Assembly (NCBI GenBank): GCA_029204225.1
Contig: CM055103.1
Location: forward strand, 5,454,852 to 5,518,851
Source of the DNA: Diphasiastrum complanatum
Taxonomy: Eukaryota > Streptophyta > Lycopodiopsida > Lycopodiales > Lycopodiaceae
Direction: 5' to 3'
Length of the DNA stretch: 64,000 nt
Below the pieces are notes generated by a model. The model was not told where the DNA came from and did no database searches. It worked only from the letters and a program-made list of their open reading frames with translations. Shown here piece after piece: positions 55,988 through 64,000 of the stretch. The translations under genes were made by a program, and so were the position numbers. Position 1 is the first letter of the stretch; every line of letters starts with the position of its first letter.

Positions 55988-57655
55988 CTTGATTATACTT
56001 CAATCTAAATACCCACTTGCAATCAAGAGGTTTCTTCCCTAAGGAAGATCCACAAGATCCCAAGTATGATTCTCAATGAGAGCATCACACTCTACTTGCA
56101 TAGCATCCATCCAACTTTTAGACTTACAAACATCTTCATAGCATGTTGGCTCATCTAACATTGAAGTAAGAAAGGTGTAAGATGTGAAAGATGATGAGCC
56201 TTCCCTTTGATCACCTTGACCATCATAGGTGAGCCTCAATGGCTTAGACCTTGCCCTTGTAGATTTTCTTGGAGTTCTTGGAGTTCTTGCATCTTGAGGT
56301 GGATCCTCAAGTTCTTCTTCACTTGGAAGCTCCTCCTCCATCGTAGCATGATCCTTGGCATCAAGATGATTAGTAGCATTATCATCCAAATCACAAGCAT
56401 ATCCTTCATAAAAAATAACATCCCTACTCACTATCGCCTTGCTAGTGATGGGACTGGGAACTCTATAACCTTTGCTATTCTCACCATATCCCACAAACAT
56501 GCCTCTGATGGATGTTACATCATCCTTTCTTCTCTTATCCAAGGGCTGTTGTACATAGCAAGTGGATCCAAAAACTTTGAGATCCTTGAGATTGGGCTTC
56601 TCTCCAAATAGAGCTTCAAATGGTGTGATTCCTCCAATGGCTTGGTTTGGCAATCTATTGCACAAATAGTTAGCACAAGTTATGGCTTCACCCCAAAATG
56701 GTTTAGGTAGATAAGCATCTAGCCTTAAGGAGTTAGCACACTCACAAAGAAATCTATTTTTTCTCTCACTCACTCCATTTTGTTGAGGGGTATATGGACA
56801 TGACAACTCCCTCTTAATGCCATTAGAACTACAAAAGTCAATCAACTTATTGGAGATATATTCACCTCCATTATCACTCCTTAATACCTTAATCTTGGTA
56901 CTAAGTTGATTTTCTACCAAAGTCTTGAGCTTTACAAAAGAATCAAACACCATAGATTTGCTAGACAAGAGGTACATCCAACAAAATCTAGAATAGTCAT
57001 CAATGAAGATTACATAGTACTTGGCACCACCATTAGACTCATGTGAAAAGCTATAAACATCCGAATGGATGAGTTCAAGAGGAGAGCTTGATCTTGATGT
57101 AGATCTTGAGAAGGGTAGTTTGTGAGCCTTTGAGAGGCTGCATGCTTCACATCTCTTCCCACACTTTGACAAATGCTTGGGGAGTCCAACTGCAAGCTCC
57201 TTTGCAACCATAGATTCCATGGCTTTGTAGTTGGGGTGACCCAACCTTTTGTGCCACATTTCCACCTTTGATAAATCCACCTTTTCCAAATTAACACTCT
57301 CCACTGCAACATTAGCATCAAGCTTAAACAATCTACCTTGCTTAAAGCCTTTGGCTATACATTCATCATTAAGGATGGAACAAACTCCATGCTTAAATTG
57401 TACATCAAGGCCATTATCCATTAACTGCCCAACACTAAGCAAATTCTTGGTTAACTTAGGAACATAAAGAACATTATCAAGATTCATCCTTTTGGATGAT
57501 CCAACATACAATGGAATGGTTCCTATTCCACTTATCTTACATTCTTGACTGCTTGCAATATAGATTGACCTATGTAAATCATTGTAAGAAATGAAAGTGG
57601 ATAAAATGTCCTTTTGATATGTCATGTGTTCCACTATCAATCCACCAAGAATCAT
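55988..57655 (-). pseudogene. A protease (damaged), integrase and RT start
   Basis: Open 57655-56039 (538 codons). The protease active site is hit: DSWWIDSGT runs in one frame and HMTYQKDIL in another because a few residues between are deleted. Then LYVGSSKRMNLDNVLYVPKL, pre-integrase MWHKRLGHPNYKAMES, CEACSLSKAHKL, and an intact integrase core (LIHSDVYSF, LRSDNGGEYISNK, TPQQNGVSERKNR), FVGYGENSKGYRV and a linker RTPRTPRKSTRARSKPLR. RT starts ENHTWDLVDLP, a stop at 56039, then CKWVFRLKYNQDG up to the C insertion. Confidence 0.9.
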
Positions 57656-58566
57656 TGATGTTGCACTTGGAGGATGGTGGTTTGTTGTAAAACCATCAAG
57701 GATGACTCTTCATCCTCCTCCTCCTCCTGATGTGCAATGTTGCTTTGTTTGCTCTCTTGTGCCTTCTTCTTCTTGAGACATTCTGATGCAAAATGTCCTT
57801 TCTTTCCACAGAAAAAACATTTGTACTTGGACTTGTCTTTGATCTTGCCCTTTGAGCTTGAAGCCTCATCCTCCTCCTTGGTCTCCTTGAAGTGCTTCTT
57901 CTTGCCATTGGTCTTCTTCTTACCTTTGAATGAGAAATTAGCTTTCTCATCACCATCCTGCAAAGAAATAGCATTCATTCTTGCATTGGTATGCATCATC
58001 CTACACTCTTCAGCCACTAATATACTGTGTAGCATTTCTATAGTGGGGAAAGTGTCTTGGATTGCAAAGCTTTGGACCAAATTTGTAAAGTCACTCCCTA
58101 GACCATTGAGGACAATCTGAACAAGCTCACTATCTTGAATCTTCTCTCCAATGGAAGCTAAATCCCTATTGAGAAACTTGATTCTGAGCACATAAACCTG
58201 TGCACTCTCATCACTTCTCTTCATGCTTTGCAGAATCTGATTTCTAAGCATGAGAACCCTTGAAGTGTTACTAGACTCATAGATTGATCTTAGATATTCC
58301 CAAGCCTCTTTAGCACTGGTACAAGCTGATACTTCTCTCAATAAATCATTGCTTACATTCATCTTTACACAGTGAAGTGCAAGCCTAGATCTTCTTTTGT
58401 ATTTAGCTAACTCATGTGCACCTAGAGGTTCATCTTCCTCATCAATCAGAAACTCATAGAGATCTTGGAGCACCATGAGTGACTCCATCCTCACTTTCCA
58501 AATAGCATAATTGGTAGAATTTAACCTCTCACTAGTTTCTAGAAGGTATGCTCCAACAGATCCCAT
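57652..58566 (-). CDS. A gag, 304 codons open
   Basis: MGSVGAYLLETSERLNSTNY start, then WKVRMESLMVLQDLYEFL, VKMNVSNDLLREVSACTSAK, EAWEYLRSIYESSNTSRVLM, LRNQILQSMKRSDES, VLNGLGSDFTNLVQSFAIQD, a Lys-rich linker and an intact zinc knuckle CFFCGKKGHFASEC, then an acidic tail. It is undamaged to its end, where the frame leaves the protease. It is a full-length copia capsid protein by appearance, the only gag in the window without a stop or frameshift. Confidence 0.9.
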   Translation of the reverse strand: MGSVGAYLLETSERLNSTNYAIWKVRMESLMVLQDLYEFLIDEEDEPLGAHELAKYKRRSRLALHCVKMNVSNDLLREVSACTSAKEAWEYLRSIYESSNTSRVLMLRNQILQSMKRSDESAQVYVLRIKFLNRDLASIGEKIQDSELVQIVLNGLGSDFTNLVQSFAIQDTFPTIEMLHSILVAEECRMMHTNARMNAISLQDGDEKANFSFKGKKKTNGKKKHFKETKEEDEASSSKGKIKDKSKYKCFFCGKKGHFASECLKKKKAQESKQSNIAHQEEEEDEESSLMVLQQTTILQVQHQ

Positions 58567-59186
58567 CTTACTAGTAAGATTCTACACACAAGATATAGAT
58601 TTGTTTGAACCTGAAACTCACAAAGGTTTCTAACTTGTAGTTTTTCACTCAAATGTTGACTTCTAATCCAAAAGATGGAGTTGTAATCACAGTTTTATCA
58701 CTCCCTCACAAAGCAGGAATGAAGATAAGATTAAGTGAAAACTACTCTCAAGCAAATCTTGCCAATCTTGGCTATTTTTGGACAATAACTGACTCTATCT
58801 CTCTCTCTTTCACTTTGATGTACTTTCAAGACCTGGTTTCCACTTTAAGAAGGTCTGAAATCAGCCTAGATTAATTACTCTCATGAAACAAATTCAAAAC
58901 TAATTAATGGCAAGTGATCTTGGTAGTTTACGCTAGGATTTGCACCAAAAATTACATCAAACTGACACCAGATGAAATTACAGTGATCCAATGAATATGG
59001 GATTTTAAATGCTGGTTCAGAGATGCCCACACGTGTGAACAGTACAGATTTTGATCCTGAAAAAGTTTGGGATCAAATCCCCTCACCAAAACCTGGATAC
59101 CAGCTCACCCTTCCAATACTAGCTTTTTGCACCAAGACCTGCTAAAACTGGATTAGTTTCAAACACTGATCAATAGCTTTGTACTT
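58567..59186 (-). other. Leader of A (inner copy)
   Basis: Non-coding leader between primer site and gag ATG. CACACGTGTG at 59028-59037. Its outer counterpart is 59908-60141. Confidence 0.7.
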
Positions 59187-59199
59187 GGCTCTAATACCA
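59187..59199 (-). other. Primer binding site of A, inner copy
   Basis: TGGTATTAGAGCC on the minus strand, one change from the outer copy; preceded by a 177 bp LTR remnant (59200-59376). Confidence 0.85.
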
Positions 59200-59357
59200 T
59201 GTGAAAAGTATAGTACTAAGGACCATAAATGGATCTTTGAATGATCCACAAGGTTGATTGTGTGCTTGTTAAACAGTCTATCAGATACTAGTCATCAGAA
59301 AACAAGATCTAGTTTAGTAGCTTGATAGAAAACAAGTAGAGACAATTAGAGCATTGA

Positions 59358-59905
59358 TCAAAAACTATAATCCAACTCCATGGCTTTGTAGTTGGGGTGA
59401 CCCAACCTTTTGTGCCACAGTTCCACCTTTGAGAACTCCACCTTTTCCAAGTTAACACTCTCCACTGCAACATTAGCATCAAGCTTAAACAATCTACCTT
59501 GCTTAAAGCCTTTGGCTATACATTCATCATTTCTAAGAATGGAACAAACTCCATGCTTAAATTGTACATCAAGGCCATTATCCATTAATTGGCCAACACT
59601 AAGCAAATTCTTGGTTAACTTAGGAACATAAAGAACATTATCAAGATTCATCCTTTTGGATGATCCAACATACAATGGAATGGTTCATATTCCACTTACC
59701 TTACATTCTTGACTGCTTGCAGTATAGATTGACCTATGTAAATCATTGTAAGAAAGTAAAGTGATTAAAATGTCCTTTTGATATGTCATGTGTTCCACTA
59801 TCAATCCACCAAGAATCATTGGTATTGCACTTGGAGGATGGTGGTTTGTTGTAAAACCATCAAGGATGACTCTTCATCCTCCTCCTCCTCTTGATGTGCA
59901 ATGTT
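59358..59905 (-). pseudogene. Duplicate protease/pre-integrase piece of A
   Basis: Second copy of YVGSSKRMNLDNVLYVPKLT, NGLDVQFKHGVCSIL and LWHKRLGHPNYKAMEL, ending at the duplication junction. It has the same protease lesion as the inner copy, plus a stop before YVGSS. Confidence 0.88.
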
Positions 59906-60141
59906 GCTACATCAAACTGACACCAGATAAAATTACAGTGATCCAATGAATATGGGGTTTTAAATGCTGGTTCAGAGATGCCCACACGTGTGAACAGTAT
60001 GGATTTTGGTCCTGAAAAAGTTTGGGATCAAATCCCCTCACCAAAACCTGGATACCAGCTCGCCCTTCCAATACTAGCTTTTTGCACCAAAACCTGCTAA
60101 AACTGGATTAGTTTCAGACACTGATCAATAGCCTTGTACTT

Positions 60142-60154
60142 GGCTCTGATACCA
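60142..60154 (-). other. Primer binding site of A, outer copy
   Basis: TGGTATCAGAGCC directly after the 5' LTR. Confidence 0.92.
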
Positions 60155-60846
60155 TGTGAAAAGTACAGTACTAAGGACCATAAATGGATCTTTGAATTAT
60201 CCACAAGGTTGATTGTGTGCTTGTTAAACAGTCTATCAGATACTAGTCATCAGAAAACAAGATCTAGTTTAGCAGCTTGATAGAAAACAAGTAGAGACAA
60301 TCAGAGCATTGATCAAAAACTATAATCCAACTCCACACGTGTGGATATGAGGCTGTAGTATGGCCTATAGACAGTGTTCAGAATGTGCCAAAGTTGGGTT
60401 TCATTGGAATCAAAAGCGATCACCGTTACAATGAGAGAAAACTCGAGTTTCTCCTTGAGGCTCCAAAAAGTTTCTATCTCCTCACTATGGAGAATAAGAA
60501 TACATAGTAAAAGACACTTCCTTTGCTAAGTTAGGTGAAAATCCAGCATGTAATAAGGAATTAGACTCAACTTTCTTGCCCTAATGTGAAAACCCTAGCC
60601 TAGATCCAAGAGTCATGCTTGATAGGTGCATGGTAGGTACAAATCTCATCATAAATCATGGTCGAGATACTACAAAGTAGGGATCACTACCAAATGGACA
60701 CAACCACTCCTCTTGACTCGTGGTAACCTACTTTAGGTGTGAATGTACAAGTGGAACTTTGGCCATTCAAGTAACCAACAAAAAATACTGACAAAATGTA
60801 CAATATTCTACATGGCTAGATTTGCCAATGTAGGCAATTTTTCACA
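60155..60846 (-). repeat. 5' LTR of A
   Basis: 692 bp, TGTGAAAAATTGCC to TTTTCACA (8 bp perfect terminal inverted repeat). It contains the palindrome CCACACGTGTGG at 60333-60344. Confidence 0.9.
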
Positions 60847-60849
60847 ATC

Positions 60850-61512
60850 TGAATCAAGCTGACTGAGTGCCTCTTAAACAAACGTCAGTTCCTGAACAAG
60901 GTAGGCTGGAAACTCGTTGATATACCATTTAGGTGGTTTGCTTTCTCTTGAAGATCTTATGGGTAATAGAGGAAGTTGATCATTTTCATCATATTGTAGT
61001 TGTTGAACTGCAACATCATCATCTTCTGATTCGCCATTGATTTGTTGTTTGTCAGAAGTAGAAGAGCTTGGACCTTCAATGGGAATAGTTGACTGAGAAA
61101 CTGGAAAGTACAATATATCAGGAGAATCTGACAGGTCGGCTACATGGGGACTGTCTTTTCCTTTGAGGTCTTGAAACTAATCTTCGATGAAGATGATATC
61201 CCGGCTAGTAAATTTTTTCAATTCGATGGGATCGAACAACTTGTAGGCTTGATCTGAAGTAGTGTAGATGATGAAAATACATTTGATACTCTGGAAGTCG
61301 AGCTTCTTCTTGAGATCATGAGGTATTTGTGCAAAAGTAGTACATTCAAAAAAACGTAGGTTTGATAAAGAAAGTTTGTTACCTGTCCAAACTTCAAATG
61401 GTGTTTTGTTTGAGAGACCTCTAGTAGGACATCTGTTCTGAATATAGGTTGCTGTTGAAACAGCTTCAGCCCAGAAGAGGACTTCGGAAGTGTCGCATGT
61501 GATAACATGCAC
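60850..61512 (-). pseudogene. B integrase C-terminal part and linker
   Basis: FWAEAVSTATYIQNRCPTRG, LSNKTPFEVWTGNKLSLSNL, a stop at about 61175, then an acidic linker with NGESEDDDVAVQQLQYDEND and LPIRSSRESKPPKWYINEF, the usual run-up to RT. It ends where A begins. Confidence 0.85.
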
Positions 61513-61920
61513 TTTGTTGATTCAACTAAGGTTCTGTTCTTTCTCTCAGCAAGACCATTTAACTTAGGTGAATAGGAGGTAAGTATTGTTGCTCAATGTT
61601 GTTGTTAAGGCAATACTCCTTGAATTTGGTGGAGATGTATTCTCCCTCGTTATCTGACCTCGGTGCTTTGATTCGTGTGCTAGTTTGATTCTCAACATGC
61701 TCTTTGAATTGTCTGAATTTGATGAAAGCCTTTGAATTTTGTTTAATGAAATAGACAGCTGTTCTTCTGGAGAATTTATCAATAAAAGTAATGAAATACT
61801 TTGCATCTAGCAATGAAGGATTTTGCATAGTTCCACATATATATGTATGAACAACATCTAACAGACCTTTTGTTGCATGCATATGGTTTGATCTCAAAGG
61901 AATCCTAGCCTACTTTCCAA
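61513..61920 (-). pseudogene. B integrase core, catalytic Asp lost
   Basis: The first catalytic Asp is replaced by Tyr in VVHTYICGTM. The second motif reads RSDNEGEYIS, with Asp kept but Gly changed to Glu. The Glu motif NGLAERKNRTLVES lies in a different frame because of a frameshift at about 61560. No function is expected. Confidence 0.85.
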
Positions 61921-62077
61921 AGATGCAGCTATGACAGACAAGGAGATTGACCTTACCAGAAGGATAGTCGAGATCAAGAACCATGGATTGTCTGGACATG
62001 TTCAAAACAGATGCATAGTTCAAGTGTCCTAAGCGATGATGCCATAGTAATGTTTTATTGACCAGAATAGAGATTTT

Positions 62078-62641
62078 TTAAAAATGACTAGAATTAGAAT
62101 AACAATGTGTCAATCTATATAAGTAACCATGTCTCTTGTTGAGTGCAAGGATCTTATTACTACTATCAATAATTTTGCATTGATCAGATTCAAATTCTAC
62201 CTTATGATCTAAATCTGTAATTCTACTTATTGATAACAGATTTGTAGAGAGTTTAGGAACATATAAGACCTTTGATAGTAGTTTGAATTGATCATGCTGG
62301 AATTGCAATCTTACAGTACCTTCACCTGCAATAGTGTGAGTACTATTGTCACCAAGATGAATAAATTTTTTTGTGTTGTAGGGCGTGTAGGAGTTGAAAA
62401 TCTCACATTGATTGGTCATGTGTTGAGTTGTTTCAGAATCAAGAAACCATGAATCATTCAAAAATGTGCTTTGGTCTTTGACCATGAATGTGTCTTCGTC
62501 CACTTCGACCTGGGAAGATGATGAAATTGTGTTTGCTTGTTGATCAGGTTGCTTGGCTGCATTCTTCACTTGGAGAATTCGGCAATCCTTGATCTCATGG
62601 TTATTGCACTTGCAATACCTACAAAACATCTTCTTCTTCAA
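62078..62641 (-). pseudogene. B zinc knuckle and protease
   Basis: Intact knuckle CRYCKCNNHEIKDC, linker, then the protease with DSWFLDSETTQHMTNQ: the third residue of the D-S-G active site is Glu. Then FIHLGDNSTHTIAGEG, VLYVPKLSTNLLSISRI, KRHGYLYRL. Open for 187 codons. Confidence 0.88.
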
Positions 62642-63339
62642 CTGTGGATTTGATGATTGTACTTGACTCCGCTTCTGATTCGCTACAGCCTTCTTGGAGC
62701 TTTTCTGTTTCTATCGCTTAGAGCCTTTGTTGACATATAGAGTCTGAGAGGAGGAAGTAGGCAAAGTGTCTTGACTTCTTCTATTGTCTTCTTGCAGCAA
62801 CATAGTAATAACTCTAGTAAGAGTTAAATATGAGTGTATCGATATGATCATCACCCAGTTCTCATATGTAGAGGGCAAGCTTGAAAGCAATGTCATAATT
62901 GCATCTTGATCATCTATGACTGATCCGACAGCGGCCATCTATTGCAAGAGATTCTTAAACTAGTTAATGTGACTCTGAGAGAATCACTATTAGACATCTT
63001 GAATGTGAAGAACCTCCTTTGTAGATGTAACTTAGTAGTTATGTCCCTCATGTCATGTAGTGAGTTCAGAATGTCCCAAACATCTTTTGAAGTTTTAGCT
63101 TCAGCGTTGTGTCCAATCTATGTATCTGATATATTGAGGATAATAAGCGCGAAAGCTTTACCATCCTTCGATTTTCACTTTGGGTCTTCTGTGCAGTCTT
63201 CAGGTTTTACTTCTGTACCTGTAACAACATCCTATAACTCGTTGGTGATTAGCAAGGTTTTCATCTTAAATTTCCACAAATGATAATTGGATCCATTTAG
63301 CTTGTCTGCAATAAGACCAACTTTACTTTGAGAATCCAT
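62642..63339 (-). pseudogene. B gag, several stops
   Basis: ATG at 63339: MDSQSKVGLIADKLNGSNYH, LWKFKMKTLLITNEL, stop, DVVTGTEVKPED, KDGKAFALIILNISDT, SKDVWDILNSLHDMRDITTK, LHLQRRFFTFKMSNSDSLRV. Then a frame change and SSLPSTYENWVMIISIHSYL, VITMLLQEDNRR. At least three stops and two frame changes. Confidence 0.88.
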
Positions 63340-63533
63340 CTGAAACTTAATTTGTCGATTGTATCGATGACGCTAAGATGTAGTAATGCCAACAGCAGGA
63401 AATCAATTCTCTGATACTGAAACGATGAAAGGAACTGAAGAATATGATATCAATTTGATATCACAAAAGATATCAAGTATTAGAGCTTTTGCTCTGATAT
63501 CGAAAAAGCATTAGGCCCTGAAGAAGAATCAAC

Positions 63534-63545
63534 ACTCTGATACCA
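63534..63545 (-). other. Primer binding site of B
   Basis: TGGTATCAGAGT immediately after the LTR end TATGACA. Confidence 0.88.
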
Positions 63546-64000
63546 TGTCATAAAGAGGTGTGTGAAAGATAGGTCAAACTCAAAAAGAAATGAACTCGAA
63601 CAAAAAATATTCAAACAACAAGAAAGTGCGCAGTGGAATAAACTATCTTCCTCTTTCTTCATGTATGACTATGCCTATCAATTTCAAATAGAACAATAGT
63701 GACAAAAATCACGTTTGATCTTATAGTACCTAACTTTGAAATCATCAGTACTACAGTGATTACGTAGCCAAACAATAATGCATTGAATTATCAGACAAAT
63801 AATTTGTCACGAATCACTATACAAATAATTAGTCGCGAATCACTAGACAAATAATTAGTCATAAAAAACTACATAAATGCATACATTCTGAGACAAACCT
63901 AAATGCAATAAAATATAGTATTGATTCAGTATGAGTTGTAGATCGAAGCCGCGTACTCTAGCCTATCTTTGAGCAGCTAAAATGAAAGTTTGAATTAAGC
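63546..64000 (-). repeat. 5' LTR of B, partial
   Basis: The 3' 455 bp of the LTR; matches 15640-16097. The remainder lies to the right of the window. Confidence 0.88.

Larger units (their letters stand above)
59200..60333 (-). repeat. Tandem duplication inside element A
   Basis: 59200-59376 repeats the 3' end of the LTR (60155-60333); 59377-59907 repeats 57218-57739 (protease to pre-integrase, same small protease deletion); 59908-60141 repeats the leader at about 58954-59186. The outer copy thus jumps from leader to protease, lacking gag. The junction at 59376/59377 shares TCCA with both parent sites. Confidence 0.88.
55983..60846 (-). mobile_element. Copia element A (right part), nested in B
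   Basis: Minus-strand copia: 5' LTR 60155-60846, primer site, then a tandemly duplicated 5' region, gag, protease, integrase and the start of RT, interrupted at 55983 by element C and resuming at 52717. No 3' LTR is present; its distal end was lost in a deletion near 52316. It splits element B (5' part 60847-64000, 3' end 51999-52180). Confidence 0.88.
60847..64000 (-). mobile_element. Copia element B, 5' part (runs off the window)
   Basis: Minus-strand copia: LTR from beyond 64000 to 63546, primer site, gag, protease, integrase and the post-integrase linker, cut at 60847 by element A. Its 3' end is at 51108-52180. Heavily decayed, with several stops and catalytic changes. Confidence 0.88.

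Overview
The window reads as nuclear DNA of a land plant with a large, retrotransposon-rich genome. Evidence: a plant LRR receptor-like kinase with signal peptide and membrane span at the left edge, an exon of cytosolic ribosomal protein eL22 with canonical splice borders, a 2-oxoglutarate dioxygenase C-terminus, a chromovirus, many Ty1/copia elements primed by initiator tRNA-Met, a tRNA-Asp-type primer site on a second gypsy element, and a Helitron remnant. The species cannot be named from this sequence. There is no CRISPR array, rRNA or tRNA gene.

Layout. 1-1951 (-): 5' part of an LRR receptor-like kinase, with several one-base indels. 1952-7403: upstream region, simple repeats and unassigned sequence. 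7404-13985 (+): chromovirus with two ~520 bp LTRs, primer site and decayed gag-pol. 15086-20474: an LTR of copia family B, then a (-) copia split into two pieces (16124-17408 and 20084-20474) around a (+) copia (17411-20083). 20475-26352 (-): copia D1 with both LTRs. 26395-29166: repeat J, a multi-copy coiled-coil ORF, and a solo LTR with near-perfect target duplication. 29170-33400: host-gene debris. 33516-33837: near-perfect 122/123 bp inverted repeat. 33838-41760: repeat K in two copies, the second split by copia D2 (35113-41130, perfect 5 bp duplication). 41939-42695: Helitron piece. 43590-46050: more of the coiled-coil family and J. 46495-49697 (+): copia H, cut off by a (-) gypsy fragment (49698-51107). 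51108-64000: nested stack on the (-) strand, with copia B split by copia A and A split by (+) copia C.

How the parts relate. Nearly everything after 7.4 kb is mobile DNA or its debris, and no element here looks able to move by itself. The most interesting material is the D family. D1 and D2 have LTRs, primer site, gag and protease (D1 also integrase), but where reverse transcriptase-RNase H should be they share an unrecognised 3' module, once in D1 and in two pieces in D2. They look like non-autonomous copia elements mobilised in trans. A CACGTG-type palindrome recurs in LTRs or leaders of several copia families, and long CT/GA tracts have grown inside LTRs.

All assignments come from reading translations and repeats by eye; no database search was run. 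Many coding breaks are single-base indels, so some may be assembly errors rather than biology.
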